Of a DNA stretch of 25,281 bases, positions 1-8,612 are shown one piece after another. The position numbers and the translations under genes are program-made. The notes under the pieces are model-generated. The model saw only the letters and a list, made by a program, of their open reading frames with translations, did no database searches and was not told where the DNA came from. The DNA comes from Pelagophyceae sp. CCMP2097 (Eukaryota; Sar; Pelagophyceae): the NCBI GenBank assembly GCA_026770575.1, contig MU657172.1, positions 558,401-583,681 of the forward strand. Direction: 5' to 3'. The stretch's first letter is position 1. Each line of letters opens with the position of its first letter.

Positions 1-145
1 ATCGATTCGAATCCGCCTTGTCCGAATTGCGCGAATGGCCGTGACGCGAATGCCTTCGCGCGTTCCGGCGATTGCCAGTGGACTCCGAGTCCGACTCGAA
101 ACGGCCACCGCGACGGCCGCTGGGGCCTCGCGCTTGGTGCGCTGC

Positions 146-180
146 GCGCGCTGCGCGCGCGCGAAGCGCGCGCAGCGCGC
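146..180. repeat. Perfect 15-bp inverted repeat, GC only
   Basis: The arms at 146-160 (GCGCGCTGCGCGCGC) and 166-180 are exact reverse complements around a 5-nt GCGAA loop. It would form a very stable hairpin. No gene adjoins it, so a terminator or cruciform role cannot be assigned. Confidence 0.75.
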
Positions 181-501
181 TCGGAGAGGGAGATGGGTTG
201 TGGACCTCTGAATACACAGTTTATATACCAAAGGGAAACTTATAATGCAAGCTGTGACAGTTCACAGTGCACCAGAAGTTGTGAGAGGATATCATAGATG
301 CAGTCAAGTAATTGATCGAGACTCGCCCGCCGGAACGCGGGTTCGAATCTGGATGAAAGATGCACACTAGAGACCCGAATAACAAGATTGGGTCGGACGC
401 GACTCATTTATGTTTAGCGGTGATAGTATGGGTCTGAGTTTGAGACTACTTTTTTGCCAGAATTTGTAATTATTTTCTTTTTATGGGTTATGGTCGTCAT
501 T

Positions 502-579
502 TGAATCGATTCTGAATCGATTCCAGGGTCTATTCAAATCGTGTGAGAATCGATTCTGGCATCGATTCAGAATAGACCG
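502..579. repeat. GAATCGATTC palindrome cluster inside an inverted repeat
   Basis: The 10-bp palindrome GAATCGATTC or close variants occur about four times in under 80 bp. GGTCTATTC near 527 is answered by its reverse complement GAATAGACC near 569-577. The result is a nested foldback structure in AT-rich, non-coding DNA. Confidence 0.55.
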
Positions 580-1014
580 AGATTAAATTAGGAATCAATT
601 AAAATCGCTCTTAGACGTGAGGTCGGCTTTATCGCCGATACCCCTTGTACGCCAAAGTCAATGAGAAGTGTGCATTTGCATTTCTTCTGCGAGGACCCTT
701 GCTCGATCCCGCGCACCAGCCTCACCCCTAGCCTCGGGGTCGGCGGAGGTTCCTTGCACGCCCCTCGACGCGCGTCCCGCGTGTCCGCAGGCTCGCAGCC
801 TGCCGCGTCCATCTGCCGCTCTTTCAGTGCGCGCACTATCGGCGACGACATCGTCGGACCCAAACATTGTCGGTGCCCAAAGGGCGCTCGCCGAGGCACT
901 CGTGGGTTCTAGTTGGCCCGCGATCTGCGCCATCCGAGCCATGCCTGCGGTAGTTCCACGGGGTCGGGTGTTGCAGACGTGTGCGGTGTCGCTAAGCCTC
1001 ATTGTCGCTTAGGC

Positions 1015-3904
1015 TCATTCCCCCTCGCCATCGCTCGGCAGCCAGAGCGCCGTGTGCGCGCAGGCCGACGCGACGATGTCGTACTTCGGCGAATACTTGA
1101 CGAGGCACGCCGGCGCCGAGTGGCCCTCGAGCGTCATGGGCGGGCTACGAGAGGACGAGATGCGACAGGGTCGCGCCGTCCGCGGACGCGCGAGAAAGGG
1201 CTCCTATAAAACGTCCAAGAAGCTCACCTCGCCGGATGGCCTTCGACGTCGTAAATGCGCAGCGCGCCGTCGAAGCTGCCGGAGGCGACCTAGAGCGCAA
1301 CAGTGCAAAATGGTATTTTCGGGGTATTTGCCGGATATTTACCTTTTTGCCGTCGGTCGAGAACGCGGCCGACGTGCCATCGGCGCGCTGCGACACCTGC
1401 GAGCGAGGCGTTCCGCGGCAGTCGAGGGACCGCCGTCGACGGGCCGCGGCTCGAGGACGCGCCCGGGCCGTCGATAAGAAATGTTTGTGCGAACACCGCA
1501 TTGTTTCAAAGGACGCCGCTCCGCCACCGCGAGCACCTCGTTTGACATGCCGGCGTGGTCGTGGAGCGCGGCCTTGGTCTCGCCGGTGAACGCGTCGACG
1601 ATCAGGTGCGCAGGGCCGTTGGTGCTGATGAGCAGCAAGTCGCCTAAACGAGGGTTCTACGATGCGTTCTATGATGCGTCGCAGTTAGGTGCCGAAGAGG
1701 CGCGTCATATCCCGCGAGGGCCATCAGGCTCGAGCGTCGAGGGGCGCCCAGAGCCGCCCGTCGATGGGCGGCTGCGGTGCGTCTTTGTCTCTCGCGTTGC
1801 CCGAGCCTCTGCGACGCCGTTCTTTTGTTCTTGGCTGCGATTTTTATTGGCTTTTGGTTTGCGTCGTGGCATCTCCGACGCGGCGTGAGCCTTCGGGCGA
1901 GAACTCTGCTCCTGTCCATCGGACGTCGGCGTGCGTCCCCGCGCGGCCCGACGGTTGTGCCACCTATCGAATGTTCTCGAATGTTTGTTGAACCATTTGT
2001 TCCAAAACATTTGTCATTTTGCACCTCAAACGTCGCAAACGGACCGCCTTTGTAGTTCCGCGTGTCGTACATCTTGATGACGCCGCGTATCGCGCCTGCA
2101 GACCCGCCGCGCGAACTTGCGCGCCATGGAGGCGTGGCTTGCAGGCCGTTTCGAAACTCATAAGGCCTTCAACAAATCCTCACTCGAGGCGCAGACGGCG
2201 AAGACGAGCGCGTCGGGCGAGATGGCCACCGCCGGCGGCTACGTTGGATCACACATGCCCAAAGAAATATTCAAAAGAATATTCAAAGAAAAAAGGAGCG
2301 TTTCGACGCAGAGAACACGCACTGAGAGCCTGCCGCAGTCGCGCCGCAAAGCGACGTCGGCGAACAGTTCCAGTTTCGCCACCGGCGCCGGCGCCGCCAG
2401 GTCCCAGAGCACCACGTCGCCGGCCTCGCACGCCGAGATGAACCTAGCAGCTCGGTTGACGCAGCGCGCGCCTTTTTCATAAACGACGGTCACGGATCTT
2501 TCCCGGGCCTCGCATGCCGCCCGCGACTGTGCCTCAGTCTCCCCTTGCCGTGGCGGTTGCCCAAAGGCACTGCGAGGGACGTATCGCCGAGTGGATTCAT
2601 GGCGAGCGCGCAAACTCGCGCCGAGTGGCCCACGTAAAACCTAAGATTTGAACGCGAAAAAATGCGCCAAAGACACGACCCAAAGGGGCGCAGAGGGACC
2701 GGCCAGCGTGCAGGGTGCGCACGGGAACCGACGACCAAGGGCCCGTCCAGGGGACGTCAGGGGCTGCCGAGGATCTAGGGACTGTCGAGGGTCCAGGGAA
2801 TGTAAAGGGACCTCCCAGGGACAGTCCAGGGTCCGTCCAGGGCCTGTCCAGGGACCGTCCAGGGACTGCCGAGGGTCGAGTGACCGTCCAGGACCGTCGA
2901 GGGACTGGCGAGGGACTGTCCAGCACCGTCGAGGGCCCATCTAGGGCCCGCCGAGGGGCTCCAAAGGCAGTCAAGGGACCGTATCAGGACCGTCGAGCGA
3001 CTGTGGAGGGTTTATGAGCTGTCACAGGACCGTCCGGGGCCCGTCAAAGGGCCGTCCAGGGGCTCTGCAGGGGCGCCGTGCAGGCCCAGGGGCTTTTCCA
3101 GGACCCGCCCAACTGTAGAGGCGCGCACCGGAGGTACTTGTTGTCGTGCAACGACAAGTACCGCACGGCGCAGGGGTCGCCGCCGGGGAAGCCGCCATCG
3201 CGCGAGGCGTCACAGTGCAGCACCGACTGGTCGTGGTGCGTGTAAACCGTCGCACCCAGGCCGTACCTAGGCCGGAGAGCGTGGGGGCGCGCAAAGTCGG
3301 GAGAGGGCCGGAGAGGACAGCCTCGAGACCATCGAGGACCGTCGAGGGCCGTTGAGGGCTGTAGCGGGCCGTATGGGACCATCGAAGACTGTTTACGGCC
3401 GTCGAGGGCCGTCGAGGGCCGTCGAGGACCGTTTATGGACCGTCGAGGGCCGTCTCGGGGCCGTAGAGGGCCGTACGTGACTGGAGAGGACCGTCTCCGG
3501 GCCGTCTACGGGCCGTAGGACGATGCACCGACCGTGCAGGGCCGCCTCGGACCGGGTCCTGTTGGCGTTGATTGTCCAAATTTGCGCCGCTGCGGAAAAA
3601 GTGCGCTGGGATATACTTGCCACATCGGACCTGCTTCTTCAGCATGCCCTCTGTCGCATCGATAAGAGACAGAAACCCGTCCGTCGCGCACGAGACGCAG
3701 TACGCGCCCTCGCCTGGTGGTCCACGCGCCGTCGGCGGCGTGCGAGGGCGACGTCGACGAGGCACCAAGCAAGACTCGTCGGCCACTTTGACCACTCAAT
3801 GTGGCGACGCGGCTGCGGGGGCGACGGTGGAAGCTGAGCGCGGAGACGCGCGCGCCCGGCGCGCTCTCGAAGACGGCGCCCATCTCGTACGGCTCGGCTG
3901 CCAT
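1015..3904 (-). CDS. WDR82: WDR82/Swd2-like WD40 protein, 12 exons
   Basis: Role, from the family: WDR82/Swd2 is a seven-bladed WD40 propeller that serves SET1/COMPASS H3K4 methylation and PP1 and 3'-end-processing complexes in the nucleus. Seen: 12 exons join without frame break into 348 residues. They are 3904-3826, 3713-3617, 3266-3129, 2640-2581, 2443-2323, 2238-2184, 2095-2025, 1963-1891, 1643-1537, 1396-1343, 1289-1228 and 1144-1015. Diagnostic segments are RYLSLHDNKYLR (about residues 94-105), DTFISACEAG..VLWDL, IKMYDTRNYKGGPFATFE, WTGAEFSPEG, LLLISTNG and the C-terminal ASACAHTALWLP, all colinear with WDR82. The start at 3904 (CACAATGG) gives a family-like N-terminus; an in-frame ATG at 4006 would add 34 residues. 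Odd: a GC donor at 1890, and minisatellite introns. The donor of intron 5 (2322) could instead be GTC at 2349. Family is secure; a few splice sites are inferred. Confidence 0.93.
1644..1890 (-). other. Probable GC-AG intron (intron 8 of WDR82-like gene)
   Basis: Read on the minus strand, the exon ends CCCGAAG at 1891 and the intron opens GCTCAC and closes GTTTAG at 1644. This junction restores SPEG|DLLLISTNG, the arrangement expected of WDR82. The nearby GT dinucleotides I tried put the next exon out of frame. Confidence 0.75.
2641..3128 (-). repeat. Minisatellite-filled intron 3 (11-bp units)
   Basis: This 488-nt intron (GTGCGC...TTAG on the minus strand) contains, from about 2740 to 3070, a degenerate tandem repeat. 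Read on the plus strand, the unit is close to GGGACCGTCCA or GGGACCGTCGA with an 11-bp period, clearest at 2817-2950. The open frames across it are low-complexity and are not genes. Confidence 0.8.
3267..3616 (-). repeat. Minisatellite-filled intron 2 (10-11-bp units)
   Basis: This 350-nt intron (GTATAT...CTAG on the minus strand) carries the same repeat family, GGGCCGTCGA on the plus strand, from about 3325 to 3520. Several perfect consecutive units lie near 3398-3425. It lies directly upstream of exon 3, whose other flank has the related array. Confidence 0.8.
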
Positions 3905-4006
3905 TGTGCGACTCGCTCCGCGACGTCGACCGCGTCTGGTTTCGAATTCGTCGATCCACGCTTCCACTGCCAGAGCTCGAATTAGGCCTGATTTTGGGTG
4001 ACCCAT

Positions 4007-4231
4007 AACCTACGTTTTGCCAGATAATCCGTCTCGGGTATTTTTTCCGATTCAAAAAGCGTCTAGTAAGGAGCGTGGCTGTAAGGAGCCGTGCCGCGCT
4101 GACGCGGGATCCGCCTGGCGCGGGAAGGGTACAAGGCGCACTCGTTCGGTCTTGGTGACTGATCCCGCACGACCGCAGTCCACCAGACGCCGGCGTCAGT
4201 GATATAGGAATCCTACAGAAGCAGTGTGTAC
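4007..4231. other. Intergenic spacer upstream of the WDR82-like gene
   Basis: This is the 5' flank of the minus-strand WDR82-like gene and the lead-in to the plus-strand repeat ORF. It must hold the start region of at least the WDR82-like transcript, but I recognise no defined promoter motif. Confidence 0.4.
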
Positions 4232-4700
4232 GAAGCAAGAAATCGAGTTCGGACGTCTTGCGCGGCGTGCGGGGAGCGGCATCGAGACTTCTTCGTACCA
4301 TGTGCCAGTCGCGCGCTGCCCGTCAATCCGTGCCATCATAGGCCCGCGCCGCGCGTTCCCGGCGCCGCATTCGTTGAGACCGGAAATGCCGTCTTGGTCC
4401 TATTCGAGCTTCCCCCCCGGCGTGCGGGGGGGGGCCGTCGGGACTTCTTCGTACCATGTATCGGTCGCGTCTGTCCCGTCAATCCCTGCCATCAACTCCC
4501 TAGGCAGCGCGCTGCCGGCGCCGAATTCGTTCGAAACAGAAACACCCCCGTAAGTCGTGTTCGAGCGCCCCACGCGGGGTATGGGGGTCCCCGTCGACCT
4601 TTCTTCGCACCATGTGTTGGTCGTGGCTGCCCCGTCACTCGATACCGCTATAGGCCCGCGACGCGCGATGCCGGCGCCGTTTCAGCTCGATCCGGAGGAT
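4232..4700 (+). repeat. Three 156-bp tandem repeats, frame-preserving
   Basis: Landmark ACTTCTTCGTACCATGT (third copy CTTTCTTCGCACCATGT) recurs with its codon CGA/CGG/CGA at 4283, 4439 and 4595, exactly 156 bp apart each time. The flanking CGTGCGGGG-like, CCGTCAATCC-like and GCCGGCGCCG-like blocks recur too. Because 156 is 52 codons, each frame repeats itself. One frame is open through all three copies (RDFFVPC, RDFFVPC, RPFFAPC). Another, shared with the downstream ORF, reads SSYHV, SSYHV, SSHHV but has one TAA at 4551. Confidence 0.8.
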
Positions 4701-5111
4701 TCCATCTTCATGCGAGCGGCAGCGACATCGACGAGGGGCGAGGACCGCGTCGCGACCGACGTCGTCTTCGAAAACAGCACGGGCTACCTCCTCGAGACGG
4801 CGCGCCTCGACTCTGGCGGCACTGGCGGCATCGTGAAGGACGGCGCGCTGTACAGCCTCGCCGACGCCGACCGGGAGGACCTCGGCAGAATGATCGCGAC
4901 GTACAAGCTGCGTGCCGCGCACCGCCCCGCGGGGTTGGGCCGCGCCGGAGCACCGCGCGGCGCCGCGGCACTACGCGCCGCGGCACCACGCGCCGCGGCA
5001 CCACGCGCCGCGGGCCCGCCAGCCGCGGGCCCGCCAGCCGCAGCGCCGTCGCGGAGCCGACCAAAGCGTGACGTCCGGCGACCAGCCGGTGACGACGTGT
5101 ATGAGTACTGA
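4581..5111 (+). CDS. Orphan protein with Ala/Pro-rich repeat tail
   Basis: I do not recognise the family. From the ATG at 4581 the frame gives 176 residues to TGA at 5109-5111. ATG codons at 4671 and 4711 are alternatives. The first third is the last copy of the 156-bp repeat. The middle (about residues 45-115) has balanced composition with VVFENSTGYLLETARLDSGG and a charged helix-like segment, and is the best evidence for coding. The tail is a tandem AAPRAAAPRAAGPPAAGPPA stretch encoded by 13-16-bp DNA repeats, then a basic-acidic end finishing DDVYEY. The TAA at 4551 overlaps a consensus-looking GTAAGT, so the ORF may be the last exon of a longer gene, but I could not find a frame-consistent acceptor. 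Confidence 0.4.
   Translation: MGVPVDLSSHHVLVVAAPSLDTAIGPRRAMPAPFQLDPEDSIFMRAAATSTRGEDRVATDVVFENSTGYLLETARLDSGGTGGIVKDGALYSLADADREDLGRMIATYKLRAAHRPAGLGRAGAPRGAAALRAAAPRAAAPRAAGPPAAGPPAAAPSRSRPKRDVRRPAGDDVYEY
4955..5045 (+). repeat. Short GC-rich tandem repeats (CGCCGCGGCACCACG type)
   Basis: About four copies of a roughly 15-bp unit (CGCCGCGGCACCACG) are followed by two or more copies of a 15-bp CCGCGGGCCCGCCAG unit. In the orphan ORF they encode Ala-Ala-Pro-Arg and then Pro-Pro-Ala-Ala-Gly repeats. The length is a multiple of three, so copy-number change would keep the frame. Confidence 0.75.
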
Positions 5112-5700
5112 CGACCCCGATTGGATCGGCGTCGAGCGGTGAATGTTTGTAATCTCAAGGGAGATCAGTGTGATCCATCCTGAAGCCCCGACGGCGCGGC
5201 GCTGGGATGCCGAACGGATGCATTGCGGGCACGCCGGCTAGGGGGCGCGCAGACCGCGCGACGTCTCATGACGCCGCCGACGTCGCGGCGGCGGCGGCGG
5301 CTACTTCAGTTTGATGCGAGTGTAGCAAGGGATACCACTTCGTTTTACTAGTTTACAAGGGCTGACTGTGCCAATCAGGATAGCCGGGTTTAAATAAATC
5401 TTTTCCGTGTCGCACTTTCGTTTTGCATTTTCGCATATACCTGGAATTTACATTTTCGGCTGGTATATTATACCAAAAGATATTTTCGATACCCCCAAAA
5501 AATTGAGGCGCGGGGCGCCCCCGGGTCCACAGACCGGCTACGGGACTTTTAGAGCGAGCGTTGGCTACGTCACGGCCGGTCCTAGGGCATGGCGCATCAA
5601 ACGTTTCGATTGACCTTACTGACCCAGGGTCCAAAATCTGGCCTACTCGAATGCGCACGAGTGTTCCAAGCGGTAATCAGCAGTCAAAATAAGCCGAAAA
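5112..5700. other. Gene-free spacer
   Basis: I see no supportable gene. GC-rich to about 5310, then AT-rich. The short open frames at 5353-5658 and 5407-5613 lie on opposite strands of the same DNA and have no recognisable content. Confidence 0.45.
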
Positions 5701-6143
5701 TAGACAGGTTAACTTTATTTAACCAGTTCAGATCTCGTACGCAAATACGAGTTAAGTCGTTAGTTCAGAAGAGTTCAGAAATCGTATTTGCACTTTGAGT
5801 TCAGACCCGGAGGCGGCGGCATTTTATCATCTTTATTTTGGCGATTGCAGTCACGTCCCATCGAAACTAGGTGAGCCGGTTCGAACCCCACCGGCGGCAT
5901 TTCGAACCTCATCTGGATTTGAACAAGGCATCACTAAATTTATTTTATTTTATTTGAACAATTGAGACAGCCACATTTGCGGGTTTTCTCATTTTAGAAT
6001 AGTTCTGAACTAGTTACGAACTGGTTAAACTGAACTCTGAGTTCAGATTTCGGCCCTTTTAACCAGTTCAGAACTGTTCAGAACTGTGTATTTGCCATTT
6101 TCTGAACGAGTTCTAAACTAGGTAAATAAAGTGAACCTGTCTA
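5701..6143. mobile_element. MITE-like element with 30-bp terminal inverted repeats
   Basis: The left end TAGACAGGTTAACTTTATTT (5701 on, homology to 5732) is matched by the reverse complement of 6112-6143, with four mismatches over 32 bp. If the outer TA (5701-5702 and 6142-6143) is the target duplication, the element is 5703-6141, 439 bp, with GACAGGTT ends. TA duplication and short non-coding length fit a Tc1/mariner-derived MITE. The interior is AT-rich, has many GTTCAGAAC-like subrepeats in both orientations next to each end, and encodes nothing. Confidence 0.75.
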
Positions 6144-6234
6144 ATACAGGCTTTATTCAGACCCACGGAGGAAGTCTTTGGGTTTAATAAAATCGAGGCC
6201 CCTTTTCCGGGGGTCGTTATTGAAGACAAGTACA

Positions 6235-6293
6235 GCCAGTTTTCCGAGGGGTGAAGGGCTTTTTAAGAAACGCTGGCGACGTCGCGGCGCATG
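6235..6293 (+). repeat. 59-bp direct repeat, copy 1
   Basis: GCCAGTTTTCCGAGGGG...GGCGCATG is about 90 percent identical to 6790-6848 and the two are 555 bp apart. The core GAAGGGCTTTTTAAGAAACG is identical in both apart from the base before it. The two copies flank the 18-bp hairpin array. Confidence 0.8.
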
Positions 6294-6519
6294 GCCGATT
6301 CAGCGATTGGCGGTTGATACGATCGCTATTGGGAATAGAGGTCGAGGAGGAGCCTCATTGGAATCATCATATAAGACGAAGGTTGTCGCGGGTTCGAATC
6401 TGGTCGGCCGGAAATTAAGCGATTAGTTAAAATGATTTTTAATTATTTACGTGGGCATAGCAATGGGATTTGTCTGTATCCTTCGCTCAGAGTCGGGTCC
6501 TCTGCAGATCTGCGCCGCG

Positions 6520-6680
6520 GCTACGTCGCCTGAGGCGGCTGCGCCGCCTGCGGAGGTTAAGCCGCCTGCGCGGCTACGCCGCCTGCGGCGGCTATGCCGC
6601 CTGAGGCGGCTGCGCCGCCTGCGGTGGTTAAGCAGCCTGGGACGGCTACGCCGCATGAGGCGGCTACGCCGCTTGAGGCG
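6520..6680 (+). repeat. Nine-unit 18-bp hairpin array
   Basis: Nine consecutive units of the type GCTACGCCGCCTGAGGCG fill the stretch. Each unit is itself an imperfect palindrome (GCCGCC-TGA-GGCGGC). The third unit is 17 bp, which breaks a frame that otherwise repeats every six codons. The apparent peptides across it (for example TPPEAA-type) are repeat translations without other support. Confidence 0.85.
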
Positions 6681-6789
6681 GTTCAGACCCTATTCTCCTC
6701 CGGGCGCCGAGGGAGACCCCCCGTACCCCCCCGTCGCTTCGATCCCGAGGAGGGCGGTACAGACCCTAATTACGCACGGGCGCAGTGCG

Positions 6790-6848
6790 GCCAGTTTTTC
6801 GAGGGGCGAAGGGCTTTTTAAGAAACGCAGGCAACGTCGCGGCGCATG
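6790..6848 (+). repeat. 59-bp direct repeat, copy 2
   Basis: Second copy of 6235-6293, same orientation and same length, so no indels separate them. Confidence 0.8.
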
Positions 6849-7179
6849 ACGATGTGGCGCGGCCAGTGAAGTGAGGGACGAATGGCGTTCGCGACTTTGC
6901 ATGTAGCTTGGCGACGTAGTTTTGGCGGCGCATGACGCTTGGCCGCGGCCATGAATGTCGCTGAGCATTTTTTTCTCTAAAATATCGTAAGTCGGGACAA
7001 AAAAAAATCCCCCCGGCTCGAGCCCGAGTCTCGCCACTGCATCGGCTTGAATCTTACATTTTATTTAGATTTAATTGATATTTCATTTGTACTGCCTCCG
7101 GGGCTCGAACCTGTCTACCTTCAATCCGTGACGACCGATCACATTGACCGTCGACATCCTGGACGTGCGGTTGAATCGG

Positions 7180-8470
7180 GCAGATGTTGATTTCTTGGCG
7201 AAAAGCAGCGGCGACGAGGGGGGGCGGGGGGGGCACCCCCCCGGTAGACAACGCGCAAAGGAGCCCGATATCCGATACTCACCCAATATACCGATAGTAC
7301 CTTGGTGCCTGTAGATCTTGTGATCCAAATAAGCGCAGGGTCGGGGTAATAACCCTATCGTCGATATATTGTTTGACGGCTGCTTCTTTTTTTATGTTTC
7401 CTTTGAAACGTGTTTGGCAAAAAAACAGCGGCGATGAGGGGGGCGGGGGGCATCCCCCGGTAGACAACGCGCAAAGGAGCCCGAAATCCGATACTCGCCC
7501 AATATACCGATAATACCTCGTTGCCTGTAGATCCTGTGATCCAAATAAGCGCAGGGTCGGGGTTCGAATCCTTTCGTCGACATAGACTTATTTGGCCGCT
7601 GCTTTTTTAAAATATCTTTTGAACGTTTTTGGTGAAGCGCAGCGGCGATGAGGGGAGGGGGGGGGGGGGGGGGCATCCCCCGGTAGACAACGCGCAAAGG
7701 TACCCGATATCCGATACTCACCCAATATACCGATAGTACCTCGGTGCCCGTAGAATCCTTTGATCCAAAAAAGCGCAGGGTCGGGGTTCGAATCCTGTCG
7801 TCGACATAGATTTATTTGACGGCTGCTTTTTTTTTAAATATCTTTGAAACGTTTTTGGTGAAGCGCAGCGGCGATGAGGGAGGGGGGGGGGCGGGGGGGC
7901 ATCACCCCGGTAGACAACGCGCAAAGGAGCCCGATATCCGATACTCACCCAATATACCGATTGTACCTCGTTGCCCGTATATCTTTTGATCCAAAAAAGC
8001 GCAGGGTCGGGGTTCGAATCCTGGTGTCGACATAGATTTATTTGACGGCTGCTTTTTTTAAAATATCTTTTGAAACGTTTTTGGTGAAGCGCAGCGGCGA
8101 TGAGGGGGGGGGGGGGGCACCCCCCGGTAGACAACGCGCAAAGGTACCCGATATCCGATACTCACCCAATATACCGATAGTACCTCGGTGCCTGTAGATC
8201 CTGTGATCCATATAAGCGCAGGGTCGGGGTCTAATTCTTCTTCGACATAGATTTATTTGGCGGCTACTTCTATTTGTTATGTTTCTTTTGAAGCGTTTTT
8301 GGCGAAGCGAAGCGGCGACGAGGGGGGCGGGAGGCACCCCCTGGTAAAGAACGCGCGAAGGAGCCCGATTTTCGATCCTCACCCAATATATATCGATAGT
8401 ACCTCGGTACCCGTACATCCTGTACTCCAAAAAAGGATAGAAATCCTGTAATTTTACGGTCCAGAATCCG
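7180..8470 (+). repeat. Six-unit tandem array (about 220 bp) with B-box-like motif and poly-G tract
   Basis: The landmark GGTAGACAACGCGCAAAG occurs at about 7243, 7459, 7682, 7909 and 8126, with the variant GGTAAAGAACGCGCGAAG at 8343. Spacing is therefore 216-227 bp. Each unit runs: AT-rich segment, GTTTTTGGTGAAGCGCAGCG, GCGATGAG, a G run of variable length, C run, landmark, CCGATACTCACCCAATATAC, then GCGCAGGGTCGGGGTTCGAATCC. The last block resembles a tRNA T-arm/B box. It is intact near 7560, 7784 and 8010 and decayed in the other units. Antisense translations give GFEP-type phantom peptides. No tRNA acceptor stem or anticodon arm can be folded around the motif. Tandemly amplified tRNA-related SINE sequence is the best guess. 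Confidence 0.85.
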
Positions 8471-8612
8471 ATTCCCGTTGTCCGTAAAGTTGCTCCGGCG
8501 CACCCCCTGACCTCCTCTCCGTGCTCGACGCCTGACAGTTGAAGGACGCAGAGCCGCATCATTCTCCCATTCCCAAAACAAATCCATCAGCCCCGAAGCC
8601 CGGCGACCCCTA
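8322..8612 (+). repeat. Dispersed repeat copy 1 (joined to the array end)
   Basis: The last array unit continues into unique-looking DNA that is matched again at 22505-22790. Shared landmarks are GGTCCAGAATCCGATTCCCG (8459 on), CAGTTGAAGGACGCAGAGCC (8536 on) and CAGCCCCGAAGCCC (8588 on). Same orientation and mostly the same spacing. Confidence 0.85.

Larger units (their letters stand above)
1..1014. other. Gene-free flank with palindromes
   Basis: I see no coding exon here. The stretch holds a perfect GC-rich inverted repeat (146-180), an AT-rich middle part (about 200-600), a motif resembling a tRNA B box (GGTTCGAATC at about 342-351) without a foldable tRNA around it, and a cluster of GAATCGATTC palindromes (502-576). 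The part from about 640 to 1014 is the 3' flank of the minus-strand WDR82-like gene. I found no AATAAA on the minus strand there. Confidence 0.6.

Noticed and set aside
300..375. Possible tRNA gene around GCGGGTTCGAATCTGG
   Set aside because: The T-loop motif is present but its stem does not pair, and no acceptor, D or anticodon arm can be built upstream. The same applies to GGTTCGA motifs near 5878, 6388, 9984 and 10051.
2597..3017. Proline/glycine-rich open frames on both strands
   Set aside because: They are translations of the 11-bp intronic minisatellite; low complexity and open in several frames at once.
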